Shown: positions 32,665-44,623 of the stretch, piece by piece | Layout of the letters: each line of letters begins with the position of its first letter | How positions within the stretch are numbered: the stretch's first letter is position 1 | From: Sambucus nigra | Lineage: Eukaryota; Streptophyta; Magnoliopsida; Dipsacales; Adoxaceae | Direction of reading: 5' to 3' | Length of the DNA stretch: 64,000 nt | NCBI GenBank assembly: GCA_949130495.1 | Contig: OX422216.1 | Coordinates: 100,385,967-100,449,966, forward strand | Made by a program: the position numbers and the translations under genes | The notes under the pieces: model-generated | The model's input: the letters and a program-made list of their open reading frames with translations, nothing else | Databases searched by the model: none | Told to the model about the DNA's origin: nothing

Positions 32665-33095
32665 ATCATAATCCTTGCCAGTAGCATCCTTAACATAAAA
32701 GTCGTTGTAGGCAGCCTCCTTGTGTATGTGGTAAAAGTCATCCCGCTTTGTATGAGGATCGACAATAGTAATCATTCGCCTACCCAATGATGTCAAGTGA
32801 TTCTGCATTAGTTGGAGGCTGGGGAAAAGTATCTTGTCCTATGATAAATACCTTTTTCCATTGATGTGCTCGATATCAAGCCATAAGACATCATAGGGGA
32901 TATCATGGTGGTCAAATTTGGAGTCGACATTCCTGGCATCTTTCTCATCCCTATAGTTCCACCTTCACTGATGATAGGCAATGGCAAACAGCTAAGGCAT
33001 GGAAGATGTTCAAGTGCGGAAGTATACTGGAAAACAACATCCTTAGGTGTGGGACCCACAAAGAAGAAGGCATCCACAATGCCAGCCTCATTCAT
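32665..33095 (-). pseudogene. GH31 alpha-glucosidase fragment, part 1
   Basis: Minus strand; starts after acceptor CTCTCTAG (AG 33096-33097). Codes MNEAGIVDAFFFVGPTPKDV, then, after a 1-base shift, [29 protein letters not shown], a TAG after RYLS, then RRMITIVDPHTKRDDFYHIH and FYVKDATGKDYD, where the Tat LTR cuts in. This order matches ER glucosidase II alpha subunit (RSW3/GANAB-like) just upstream of the nucleophile exon. The next piece is at 20123-20269; the few residues expected between (GWCWPG) are missing, so a small deletion preceded or accompanied the insertion. Confidence 0.85.
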
Positions 33096-33368
33096 CTAGA
33101 GAGTATCGAATTTAAGAAGTGTTGTCAATTTAAAAATCCCCAATTAATAACATGAAAAGATAGCTCGATCAAGATCAAGAATAAAATAAGTACAATAAGA
33201 GCATAGGTAGTGACTTGAAATCTTTTGTAATTCTGATTTTGTCAAATCATCCTAGACTAATAGCCTATGGATAGCCTATCCAATTAGTATATGAACAGTT
33301 GCAAATTGTATAATTCACAATATAGGTAGACAAACACTCATCTTATAGGCAAACATATACTCATCCTA

Positions 33369-33783
33369 TAGGCATACACGGATTTAGGTCATTATTAGGA
33401 GCCAAATCAAGTGCCCCTCTATATAGCACTGTTAAAAATTGAACTAAACTTACACATATCGTATAATATACCATTATTAGCTATTCTCAAAATGGAATAG
33501 AATTCCTCTAGGAAATTACTTCAACTGAAACAGAAAATTTATGTTTATATTATATGCACACGTATTACAGAAGTAAATCAGAGTTATTGGACAATACCAT
33601 ACGCTCCATTTAGTTAGCATTTGAATATTTTCCCTACCTGGACACTAAAATGGTGAAAACTATTTTCACATATTTGGACTCGAAATATGTTCACTTTTTT
33701 TACCCAAATCATAAAACTTATTATAATTTTATAAGAACAAAATCTTATAGCAAGCAAACATATTACAAATTTATACAAACAAT
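33369..33783. repeat. Direct duplication, copy 1 (~415 bp)
   Basis: Matches 34529-34946 along its whole length: shared AAATCAAGTGCCCCTC, ACCATTATTAGCTATT, TGCTCCATTTAGTTA and TTCACTTTTTTACCC blocks, with many point changes. Non-coding; inside the CACTA right arm. Confidence 0.88.
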
Positions 33784-33859
33784 TTGGAACCACAGATTTA
33801 AGGGGTGTTATATACCTAAATAAATAAAAATGGATAGACATTAAAAATAACAAATTTAG

Positions 33860-34528
33860 TTTTTAGAGTTTAGTCACATTTATGAAAGTTTGCCGGCACA
33901 CATCGTATCCAATTCAGTGTAGGGTTATCTATAATAAGTCTAGTAATTTTTTGTAACCTCTTTCAATTTCTCTGCTAATTTATTTAGAAACTGACATATT
34001 CCCTCTAAAATAATTTAACAGTGGAAAAAATCAACAACTAAGAATAAAAATAAAATGAGCCCAATGCAACTAATCTTTCAAATGAAAAACAATGATTAAT
34101 TCATGACTTTTTTTAATATCTTTGTATCTATGAATATTAAAAAGATGTTTTCTTCATTTAGTATATCACGTACATAATATTTAGTGACACGGATTTGATC
34201 AGTGATGACAAGTATGAAACATATGTTCTTTCCATGGCTATGACTACAATTCTAATCCATGAGTTTGTGAGGTTTCTCTGTATACGATTGCCTCAAGTAA
34301 TGAACTATTTAATGATTATGTGAACCCATATGGAGGCCATTGTTGTTAACAATGAGACTTTATATAAATAATTTTCTAATAAGGAGAAATCTGAGAGATT
34401 GATGTTGTAACTATTAAGGTTGATTTCTTGGGATAAATCTTACTCCTTATATTTTACCATTAAAATATTTTTTCATTGTTGTTTTAGTATTAAAATTTAT
34501 TTCAGTACACTATTTTTGACTCATTGAT
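33860..34528. other. CACTA right arm, nothing assigned
   Basis: AT-rich spacer between the two duplicated segments. No coding or repeat feature recognised. Confidence 0.3.
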
Positions 34529-34946
34529 AGGCATGCGTAGAGTAAGGTCGTTATTAAGAGCCAAATCAAGTGCCCCTCAATATAGAACTGTTAAAAATTT
34601 ATCTAAACTTACACACAACATATACACATACCATTATTAGCTATTATCAAAATGGAAGAGAATTCATGTAGGAAATTACTTCAAATGAAACAAAATTTAT
34701 GTATATATTACATACGCACATATTACAGAAGTAAAGAAGAACAGTTGGACAATACCATATGCTCCATTTAGTTAACAAGGGAATATTTTCCCTATCTCGA
34801 CAATAAAATGGTGAAAAGTATTTTCACCTATTTGGACTCGACATATGTTCACTTTTTTACCCAAATCATAAAACTTATTTCAATTTTATAAGAACAAAAT
34901 CCAATAGCAAGCAAACGTATTACAAAAATATATACAAACAATTTTT
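34529..34946. repeat. Direct duplication, copy 2 (~418 bp)
   Basis: Second copy of 33369-33783, in direct orientation, about 750 bp away. Divergence shows it is an old duplication. Confidence 0.88.
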
Positions 34947-35026
34947 TTACCCCCGAACATGTGAAAATACCTTTAACTATCTTACTTCCATCCAAGTGCC
35001 CAAACAAACAAGACCGTATAAATTGT

Positions 35027-35236
35027 TCAAAAATCTCCTAAACTATTACACCTAATATAACTTAAGAAATGGAATGAAACAATGTTTACCAGTAACTCAT
35101 AGAATAACCTTGAACTTTTTTTCTTTGTTTTTCTTTTCAGATGCTCTGAAAAGTTCAAAACTTCATCGACTCCTCTTTTATTTTTAGCCACAAAGTTCCT
35201 GTACAAAGACCGAACAAAAGCTACAAAACAGAACAC
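35027..35236 (-). other. Possible exon in the CACTA right arm
   Basis: A 69-codon open frame; a sub-segment after TGTACAG (RNFVAKNKRGVDEVLNFSEH) ends at a GTAAAC donor near 35090. Basic and helical; no family recognised. It could be the first coding exon of the element transcript. Confidence 0.3.
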
Positions 35237-35584
35237 ATGAACAAGATAATAGACTGAGAAAAAAAATTACCATTTAAGTGAAAATGATCCCATTGAAACA
35301 ACTAAAAGGGGGACAAATTGAATACACGTGGTAGTCGAAACCTTGCCCTAAAAACTTGAGGGAATGTCATCTTTCAAGACTCAACAAGTGAAGATCCAAC
35401 ATAAATTATTTATATCTAAGCTTTAATCAAGAAACAAATATACCCACTTACAGTGATGAGAGAGAGAGGAGGCTTTTTCGTTCACCTTCAAAGTTTAGCC
35501 TAGTGAGAGGAGCGAGCGGGAGATTGAAGAGGGATAAAAGAGGGAGCGGGAGATTGAAGAAGGGAAATTAAATTTTGGCCAAAT

Positions 35585-36141
35585 TTTTTGTGACCCTAGT
35601 AGCACTCGTAAATTGAGTTTTAGGACAAAATTTTTGGTTACAAATTTTGTGACTTTTAATAGAAGGTCAGAAAATAAGTTTTATGCCAAAATTTGTGACT
35701 GCTATGAGCTGTTACAAATTTTGACTGCTAATAGCAGTCACAAAATAAGTCTTATGCCAAAATTTGTGACTATTATGAGAAGTAATAAATTTTTGACGAC
35801 TAATAGCAGTCACAAAATAAGTCTAAGGTCAAGATTTGTGACTGCTCATAGCAGTTACAATTTTGTGACTGCTCATAAGAGTCATAACTTAAGCCTACTG
35901 ATAAATTTTTGACTATTTCTGGCAGTTACAAATTTATGACTCCTTATAGCAGTTTTAAATTAATTATATGGAAAGATTTGTGACTGTCATTAGCAGTGAC
36001 AAACCAATTGACTCAAATTTTTCATTACCCAAAGATCTTATGACTCCTAATAGCAGTTACAAATAATTTTGTGACTGCTCCTGACAGTGATAAAGTTTGT
36101 CACCCCCATTAGAAGTTACAAGAAGGCAGTCACAAAATTAG
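35585..36141 (+). repeat. Right subterminal repeat array of the CACTA element
   Basis: More than a dozen copies of the imperfect palindrome TTTGTGACTGCT..TAGCAGTCACAA in both orientations, the same motif as at 11585-11900. Confidence 0.88.
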
Positions 36142-36156
36142 TATTTTGGTGTAGTG
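36142..36156 (-). repeat. CACTA terminal inverted repeat, right
   Basis: TATTTTGGTGTAGTG, the exact reverse complement of 11568-11582. Followed by target duplication ACA at 36157-36159. Confidence 0.95.
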
Positions 36157-36766
36157 ACAGAATGTGAGCTCCATTATACTTAATGACCTTTCACCCAAGT
36201 TTAAAGATTCGGGTGCACCCACGATCTCCTGTGTTATTGGAGAACGTTAAATTGAGAAAGCCTCACTGGACTTAGGTGCGAGTGTTAATATCCTTCCCTA
36301 TTCCATTTATATGTAGCTTGAGTTGGGTGATTTTAATCCCACACGAATCACTATCCAATTAGCAGATCTCATAGTGAAGGTGCCTCGGGGGATTGTTGAG
36401 GACGTGATAGTTCAAGTGGACACTTTCTACTTCTCGATAGACTTTTTCATTTGGGACACGGATCCCTCCATCCATTTTAGCAACGATGTTACCATAATTC
36501 TAGGTTGCCCATTCTTAGCTACGGCTAATGCCTTAATCAATAGTCTAAATGGTCAAATGCAACTCACTTTTGGGAACATGACCCTCGAGATGAACATCTT
36601 CAATGTTGCTAACCAAGTGGGTGATGAAGATGAAATCCATATAGTCTACCTCATAGAGGAGGTAGTAGAAGAGAACATCAAGATAACCATGGGTGGGAAC
36701 ACGTTAGAAGCACGCCTAATGAGAGGTGATGAGAGCGAGATCCCATACACTGAGTTTGAGTAAGAG
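36157..36766 (+). pseudogene. Athila protease region
   Basis: Continues the gag-pol interrupted at 11567 (QNVSSIILNDLSPKFKDSGAP). The retropepsin-like motif LDLGASVNILPYS has a stop TAA shortly before it (CVIGER-stop) and TAG soon after (IYM-stop-LELG). An open stretch 36323-36763 carries QLADLIVKVPRGIVEDV and ILGCPFLATANALI, the conserved Athila protease C-terminal part. Acts in processing the polyprotein; here inactive. Confidence 0.83.
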
Positions 36767-38463
36767 GTCGAGGAGTTGAAAGCCATATTAGACGAGGGAG
36801 CGTCGATAGAGGAGTTGAGAGATGTCCATTGGGTTTCAATATTCGAGGAGCTACCCCCGAGGGAGTCATACTTTATCCCCTCCGAAGAGAAATTTCCTAC
36901 CCTCGAGTTGAAGAAACTACCCTCTAATGTGAAATATGTTTTTTTAGGAGAGAATGATACATTTCCTGTTATTGTCTCCTCTAGCCTAGATAAAGAGCAA
37001 GAGGTTAAGTTGCTGTAAATTTTGAGGAAGAATAAAGGTGCTTTTGGTTAGTTTATAGCAGATTTGAAGGGTATAAGTCCACTGATTTGTACCCAAAAAA
37101 TCCACCTCGAAGAGGATGTGAAGCCCTCGAGGGAGATGCAAAGGCGACTAAATCCAACCATGAAAGAAGTTGTTAGAGCAGAGATTATAAAGTTGTTAGA
37201 TGCCAGGATTATCTACCCCATCTCGAATAAAAAATGGGTAAGTCCAATTTAAGTCATCCCGAAGAAGTCGGGAATGACAGTTCTCAAAAACGCTAAGGGA
37301 GAATTAATTCCTCAACGCACCACCACTGGGTGGCGTGTTTGCATTGATTACTGGAAACTCAATGTCAGAACGAGAAATACCATTTTCTTGTGCCCTTTAT
37401 CGACCAAATGGTTAAACGCGTAGCGGGTCACCCATACTATTGCTCCCTTTATGGTTATTCCAGATATAACTAAATTGAGGTAGACATACTTGATCAAGAA
37501 AAAATGAATTTTACATATCTATTTAGCATGTTTTCCTACAAACGTATGGATTTTGGAATGTGAAATGCACCCGCGACCTTTCAACGGTGCATGCTAAGTC
37601 TCTTTAACAACATGGTAGAGAGAGGACTTGAGGCTTTCATGGATGATTTCATCATTTTTTACCCCTCTTTTGACCAATGTTTATTGAATCTTAAGAAAGT
37701 ATTATCCTGATGTGTGGAGAAGAACTTAGACCTCAATTGGAAAAAATGCCACTTCATGGCTTCCAAGGGAATAGTTCTTAGTTACATAGTCTCATCTAAA
37801 AGCATAGAAGTTGATCGAGCAAAAATAGATGTCATAGCCAAGCTTCCCCCGCCTAAATCACTAAAGGATGTGAGCTCCTTCTTGGGGCACAGGATTTTAT
37901 AGAAGGTTTATCAAGGATTTTAGCGCCATCACTAGACCCTTGAGTAACCTCCTTATGAAGGATGCACCCTTTGAGTTGAATGACGCATGCCAAGAGGCTT
38001 TTGATAAATTGAAAAGCATGCTAATTTTTTCCCCCATCATGCAAGCTCCATATTGGTCCCTTTCATTTGAGCTTATATGTGATGCTAGTGATTATGCTAT
38101 TGGGTAAGATTTAGGGAAAAGAATGGATAAGAAAGATCATGTCATTTATTACGCTAGTCAGACATTAATCGGGCCACAACTTAACTACTCCACCACGGAG
38201 AAAGAGTTTCTAGCGATTGTTTTTGCTTTGGACAAGTTTTGCTCATACCTTGTTGGGTTGCCCATCACATGCTTTACTGACCACGCTGCCTTAAAATATC
38301 TCCTTACTAAGAAGGATGCAAAGTCGTGCCTCATAAGGTGGATCCTACTCCTACAAGAGTTCAATCTCTCTATAAAAGATAAGAAAGGGGTAGAAAATGA
38401 CATCGCCGACCATTTGTCATGGCTCTCGTCTGACGTGCCTAATGATCCAATACCCATAAACTA
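36767..38463 (+). pseudogene. Athila reverse transcriptase-RNase H, decayed
   Basis: RT segments in order: REMQRRLNPTMKEVVRAEII, GWRVCIDYWKLN, then FMDDFIIFYPSFDQ (the active-site loop is FMDD) and KKCHFMASKGIV. RNase H is open at 38123-38464 (VIYYASQTLIGPQLNYSTTE, FTDHAALKYLLTKKDA, IADHLSWL). At least six stops and several frameshifts lie between. Too broken to function. Confidence 0.85.
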
Positions 38464-39787
38464 GTATTTTTTGGATTAACAACTCTTTGCTACTTGTTGC
38501 ATACCTTGGTTTATGGACTTTGTTAATTATCTTATCACGGGAGCCATTCCCAGCAGATGGACACCGCAAGAGAAGAAGAATTCATCACTTGGTCCCGTAT
38601 GTTTTTCTATGATGATCCATTATTATTAAAATATTTTGCGGACCAGCTCATCCGAAGAAGTGTTCCGAATGAGGGAACTCAAAGTGCAATCTAGTTTTAT
38701 CATACGAAAGTTTGTGGAGGTCACTTCTCCAAGAATAACACAGCCAAAAAAATCCTCCAAAGCGGTCTTTATTGGCCTACAATGTTCCGGGATGTGAACA
38801 CTTATTGAAAATCTTGCGATAGATGCCAAAGTATGGGATTTATTACCCGTCACAACATGATGCCACTAACCTCTATACTCGGCATTGAGTTCTTTGATTG
38901 TTGGGGTATTGACTTCATGGGACCATTCCCTCCCTCTTTCGACTTTTTATACATCCTCGTTCCTGTAGACTACGTCTCCAAACAGGTATAGGCAATAGGT
39001 ACCAAGACAAATAATAATAAAGTTCTTACAAGAACACATACTCTCTTGCTTCGGTGCTCCGAAGGCGATCATAAGTGATAATGGCACACATTTTTACAAT
39101 AGGCCGTTTGAAAAGTTAATGAGAAAGTATGGGGTCATCCATAAGGTTGGGACGACTTATAACCCCCAAACAAGTGGACAATCTGATTTATCAAATTGTG
39201 AGATCAAAACCATCCTTGAAAAGACCATCGATCCTACCCGTAAAGATTAGTCATTTCAATTACACGATACGCTATGGTCTTACCATACCGCCTACAAGAA
39301 CCCCCTCAGGATGCCCCCATTTCGTTTTGTTTATGGCAAGCCTTGCCAACTCCCCGTAGAGCTAGAGCACAAAGCCTATTTGGCCATCAAGAGGTTGAAC
39401 TACAATCTAGATAAAGCTAGTGAAGCTTGCAAGCTTCAATTGAACGAGTTAGAAGAGATGCGCAATGACTCATATGAGAATGCTAAAATTTTAAAGGAAC
39501 GAATGCAACTCACGCATGAAAAGATAATTCGACGCAAAGAGTTTCATCTGGGATAAAAATTTCTTCTCTACAACTCTTGATTACACTTGTTTCCTTACAA
39601 GTTGCGTTCAAGGTGGACGGGTCCATTTGTGATTAGAGAAGTATTCCCCCATGGAGCTATAGAGTTCGAAGATGCAAAAGGGGGAAATACTTTCAAGGTG
39701 AATGGCCAACGTCTTAAATCGTACTTTGAGGCGTGCATCGAAGAAGCCGACACCATTTGGTTGTCGGACCTCATCTATGGGGACTGA
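38464..39787 (+). pseudogene. Athila integrase, decayed
   Basis: Zinc-domain remnant (YWPTMFRDVNTY-stop-KSCDRCQ), catalytic core with GIDFMGPFP, AIISDNGTHFYN and NPQTSGQSDLSN (the expected Glu is Asp in this reading), then SPFRFVYGKPCQLPVELEHK (39311) and the C-terminal RWTGPFVIREVFPHGAIE to about 39787. Frameshifts and stops separate these parts. Matches Athila integrase order and size. Confidence 0.83.
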
Positions 39788-40375
39788 TTGAGAAGTATGA
39801 GAAGGTCATCGCATCCCCAACGCATATAGGGTGACTGTTTTGCGTAGTAGATGTGAGTCAGTTAGGTTAGTTAGAGTCGGTAGGTATAGGTCACATAGGA
39901 TAGGTGCGGGAGAACGCATGTCGAGAGTGAGTCTATGTTTTCTAAGCAATCATTGAGATATTTTAGGTCAATAATGTGTAGGTAAAGTTGTGGGAACACC
40001 CAGAAATTGAGAGAGAATAATGAATTCTGCAATAAAGAGAAGTCGTAAATTTCAGGGATCCGGACCGGTCCGCCCCTAGGGTCTGGATGGGTTCATTTTT
40101 TAGGAAAATAAAAAAAAGGATTGGACCAGTTTGGTCCTGGGCACCCGGATCGGTTCGGCGTCTGGGTATTTCTGCTCCTTCCCAAGATGCACCCCCCCTA
40201 ATTCTTCCCTCCCAATCCTTTTTCCCTCTTCCTTATCCACGCTTTCCCTCCCAAATACACTCCCCTCCACCCCCACCTATAAATATACCCTTATCATCCC
40301 TTATTACCTCCACTCCTCCTCACTCTCTTACTCTCTCTCTTCCAGATTTCTACCTTCAACCCACTTCTATCCCAC

Positions 40376-41545
40376 ATGGACAATCGCACCCTCCCTAAAA
40401 AATATAACTCCGTCGAGGTCATCGACCACGACAATGATGCATACCACTCTTGGAATATGCATATGGAGTGCCAAGTGCGCTGGAATGAGCTGCCAAATTC
40501 CATCAACAACCTCTTCCTTCCAAGGGGTTGGTGTCATTTTCTTAACGATCCCCACGGAGAGGTGTGGGCAGCCAAGGTGCGAGCTTTCTATGGATTCCTT
40601 GTTCGCACCGTTGATTTTGTTTTTGAGGCATATGTTGACGGCACACGCATTCCATTCTCCCTCAAAATTCTCACCTGAAAAGTAGCAGACAAGGATGTTC
40701 CGAGCCCAACCCAGTTCACCTATCCAAACAATCTCTCCCCTCTCGACAAAGCCGTTTGCATATCACGCATAGCACTTGTCGATTTTTGGGGCATCGAAAC
40801 ATTTTCGGTGGGCCGAATGAGCGACAAGGCGCGCATCACATTCCAAATTGTATGCACAAATATCCTCCAAACCTTAAATGATTCCGCTATGCGTCCCCAT
40901 TAGGCGATTTTTGTGTATCATCTTTTTTACCCCACCATCCCGATCCACTTGGCCCATACCATCTACAAAGACATATTTTTTATGGCCTTGGATAAAAAGG
41001 GGATCTCCCCTCTCCCTTATGCCCATCTCATCACATCCATTCTAGCCGACGCGGGCATTGCTCCTCCCATCGAGTTTCCTCGCCTTCCCAATCCACTTGG
41101 GCAGGGCACCCGTACCAAAAGCGAGAGACAGTGGGAGATCATCCAAGCACGAAGGGCGGATGATGATGATGACAATGATGATGCTAATGAGACTGATGCG
41201 GAAGATGATGACGATGATGATTCCGAGGAGGAAGAAGCTGTGGACACCGACGTGGTTATGGGAGAGGGTGAAGAGGAGGAATATAATGAGGATGACGATT
41301 CTGATTTCGAGCTGCCGGGAGCAGAATTCGATAGACGCATCACGGCGCTCGAATCATGATTTGATGGGTTCGTCAATCGATACGATAAAGACAAAAGGGC
41401 ATACTAGCGAGACACAAGCATGTTGCATCGTCGCCAAGATGAAATGTATCGCATGACTATGGGTGCACCTCCCCTGGATTATATCTATGACCCATACAAG
41501 CAGAATGCTCCCGGCCCTGCTCTCCCTCCACCTCAATAGCTTATT
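40376..41545 (+). pseudogene. Athila third ORF (Putative plant transposon protein, PF20167-like)
   Basis: Starts MDNRTLPKKYNSVEVI. The first ~100 codons are open, then two stops (LKILT-stop; MRPH-stop). It continues with YHLFYPTIPIHLAHTIYKD and PYAHLITSILADAGI, then a strongly acidic Asp/Glu run (41155-41310) and FDRRITALES. This layout fits the region between integrase and 3' LTR in Athila elements, sometimes called env-like. No signal peptide or transmembrane segment is evident in this copy, so I would not call it an envelope protein. Function unknown. Confidence 0.65.
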
Positions 41546-41757
41546 TTTCCTAGGTTTTTTATGTATTTTTCCTATTTCCTATTTCAACATGTTTGTATGC
41601 TTGATATATATAATGGAAATTGGTTGGCCTATCAGTGTCGTGTCTTATACTTGCTTATTTATGTCTTGCATTTTGTACTGTGTTCCATTTTCTTTGGTTT
41701 CTCTCTATAATTTAGATTTTAGTCCTTTTTGCATCGGGACTTTGCAAAAGTCTATGT

Positions 41758-41779
41758 GGGGGGGGGGGGGGGGGGGGGG
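41758..41779 (+). repeat. Poly-G run of 22
   Basis: Twenty-two consecutive G after TCTATGT, downstream of the third ORF. Athila elements carry a G-rich tract here, possibly an internal polypurine tract; this one has probably slipped longer. Confidence 0.93.
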
Positions 41780-41884
41780 TATGCATGCGCTTCCAAATTT
41801 CAAAATTCCAAAAGCCAAAAAAATTAAAAAATTTCAAAAATTCCCCCCAAAATTGAAAATTTTCCAAAAATTAGAAAATATTTT

Positions 41885-42291
41885 TTTCCAAAGTAAATAA
41901 AAATGGGGATTTAAATTTTTCAAAAATGTCATCGAAGTTTTGTTTAAAGTCTCAAGTATGTAAATTTAAATTACACAAAGCCGAAATTGACCAAATATGG
42001 AAATTGAGCGAAAATTGATGACTTAACGAATAAGTGTGGAGCAATATCAACCCGGTGAGATTTTGAGCCTATCGATTTTTCTGAGTTTTTAAATCAATCC
42101 GAGTTAACGGTTAACTCAACGTTCAATTCAACATTTTAATAAGTCCTTGAAGATCTCAATACCCTTGTTTTGATCGGTTAGGGAATAATCTGTGATGTTG
42201 CCTCAAAAAGCACACTAAAAATATCTCTAAATAAAATTCATCTTGAGACGCATATGGTAAATTGATTAGTAATTCGGACAAATGAAGTTTC
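41885..42291 (+). other. Athila 3' untranslated region, left part
   Basis: Closely resembles 56026-56435 (shared GCCGAAATTGACCAAA, GACTTAACGAATAAGTGTGG, GTTAACTCA and CATATGGTAAATT blocks). Cut at 42291 by the Tekay element and resumed at 50020 (TTAGGCCATC). Confidence 0.83.
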
Positions 42292-44578
42292 TGTCACGAC
42301 TCCAACCCAATAGTGGTAGGGAGTGAGTGTCTTAACATGCCACCAAGGCATTCAATGTTATGGATTTAAAATATTATCTTAAAATAAATGCAACGAAAAT
42401 ACATTCACATGGTCATGAATCGTAAACTATTGAAAAAATGGAATTACGTCATCAGAGCTTTCTAAAAGGGAACTTCGTATATATTAAAGTATGAACGGAT
42501 TACAACTTATGTTAAAATTAAAAACTTATTACTAAAGAGCCAAACATGCTCTATCTCCTAAAAACAAACGTTATATTTAAAAGTATAATAAAAGGGCTCC
42601 TTAAGCTAGATCTTCAACATAGTCCTTCTACACTCCATCCTCCAGTCTAATTGTTTCCTCAAAAATCGTTATTTATACAACGTCAGCTAAAAGCTGAATA
42701 AGATTTAATCTCCCGACATTCCAAGGTTTTCAGAAAATATATACCTATTCAAGTCAAAAGGGAACGCATATACATATATGGATAGGAACTTACAGTAAAT
42801 AGATATATATTTTGAAATGATAGTATATACATCACAATTGGATAGCTCAGAATAAGAAGAATGTAACAAATCAAATGTGATATCTTTTTCTTTCAATCAC
42901 ATCATTTTGATGGCCAAGTACACTCTAATACCGTATTCTTCTACCGTATTATACCCCGGTAGTTGAGGGTCAATCGAACTAGTTCGACACAACGCCTTAT
43001 TTAGGGCACACCAGCGATAACCCAGCTGGGAAGGTCAGTCAGTATAGAGGTCCCTTAGGCCGAATCAGATTTTCAATATTCAATATCCTTTTCTATAATC
43101 ATTTTAATCGGTATGTTTATATGGACAAATATAAACATATCACAAATGAATCAATCATCGGTATCACATGAATTTTAAGAATAAAATCAGTTCATAAAAT
43201 ATATATAGTTTGCATAATATCATATAATCAAAATACACAAGGAATGTCAGAGTACTCACCTAAAATAGAGGCTCGAAAATATAGATATTGAGTCTTGGAT
43301 CACACGTTAATCTAATAAATACAATAAAGGTTTAATTACGTATTCTAAATAAAGCCCAATTCTAAATATTGTGTTTTAATCTTAAAATATCTTGCTGAAA
43401 AGGTTACTAAAATCATTTTCTCAATTTTTAATATTCATTCATCATATTTAAAGAATTCAATTCATAGTTCTTCCTAATCAGTCAGTTCCCAGTAGAGATG
43501 GAGGGTCACAGGGGCACCACTTAAATACCATCTTATCTAGACAGAACATTTCTGGATTTATTCCCAGTAGAGATGAAGGGTTACAGGGGCACCACTTAAA
43601 TACCATCTCAACTAGACAGAATTTCACCGGGACTGACTTTGGAATTACTTAAATGAGATTCCATAATACGAGCAATTGCTTACAAAAATTATTTTAAAAC
43701 ATGTATATATTTTTCAAACAAGGTGACATATTTTGAAAATAAAATCAATTTAGATTGTTTCCAAATTTTAAGTTTTGATTAGTAAAGTCTTTAGTGTATT
43801 TTACCAGCATAACTACTAAGTAAAGCTATAAAATAAGAAATTAAAACTACAAAAATGAATTATAACATTTAAATAAAATCATACCTACGAAATGAATTCT
43901 TTCTTCGAAATTATAGAACTCCTTCTTAAGATATTTCCCAAGCTTTTTATCACTCTTTCTTACTATAATTCTCAAGGAATTGGTGTTAGTTTCAAATGAA
44001 CCCTAAGGTCCTATTTGTAGGTTTCCAAAAGTATTACGGTATTGACACGTGTCTAATGACTAGCCTTTTTGCAAGGGTGATTCAACGCCGAGGTGTCGCG
44101 TTCTGGAGTGGTCTTGCAGTGTTAATATCACCAAATGATGACACGTGTTTTAACTTTCTCTCTGAAGACGACATGTGTAAGCTGGAGGTGACCAGCATGT
44201 GGTGGAAAGGTGATAGGGGTATAAGGGTCATTTCACACATGAAGGGTATTTTGGTAATTTCACAATATATATTTTCAATATTTCTTAGAGGTCCTTAAAA
44301 ATATTTTATTTACAAAATGGCCCTTTTTATTTTAGTCCCTAAAGTTTCATAAAATTATATTTTCTACCCTAAAACTTATTATATACCTCAAGATATGTCA
44401 TAAGACTTCGATTTGATCCAATTTACAGTTGATTCTTCATATTTAAAAATGGGGTTTGTTCTATTGATAGCCAATAACACCACATATCTAATAATACAAC
44501 ATTTATAAGATAGTAAGTAACACATGAGTGTAAAAACAAACTATATACATATGAGCACATAAAAGTGGGGTCATTACA
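42292..44578 (-). repeat. Tekay 3' LTR
   Basis: About 2287 bp, aligns end to end with 47744-50019 with scattered base changes and small indels. Each copy has an internal ~60-bp duplication around CCCAGTAGAGATG-AGGGT-ACAGGGGC (43489-43550 and 43561-43618 here). Confidence 0.93.
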
Positions 44579-44623
44579 TCCTACACTCCTTATAAAAAGT
44601 TTGGTCCCCAAACTTGACTCGTA

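Larger units (their letters stand above)
11568..36156 (-). mobile_element. CACTA (EnSpm) transposon with captured host gene fragments
   Basis: Both ends carry the perfect 15-bp inverted repeat CACTACACCAAAATA, flanked by the 3-bp target duplication ACA (11565-11567 and 36157-36159). Removing the element and one ACA restores the Athila reading frame (FLA-QNVSSII), proving the boundaries. Subterminal arrays of a GTGACTGCT..AGCAGTCAC motif lie inside both ends. I find no EnSpm transposase (TNPD/Transposase_21) domain, so it looks non-autonomous. It carries P450, GH31 glucosidase and viroplasmin-like fragments, all on the minus strand. Subtracting the Tat complex, the solo LTR and the MITE leaves about 8.5 kb. 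Confidence 0.93.

Noticed and set aside
32665..33095. Functional host glucosidase gene
   Set aside because: Contains a frameshift and at least two stops, is split by a 12-kb retroelement, and only a few exons are present inside a CACTA element.
40376..41545. Calling the Athila third ORF a viral envelope gene
   Set aside because: No signal peptide, furin-like site or transmembrane helix is evident; the sequence fits the Putative plant transposon protein family better.
43996..44298. 100-codon plus-strand frame and its copy at 49491-49733
   Set aside because: Located in both Tekay LTRs on the antisense strand; duplicated because the LTR is duplicated; no recognisable domain.
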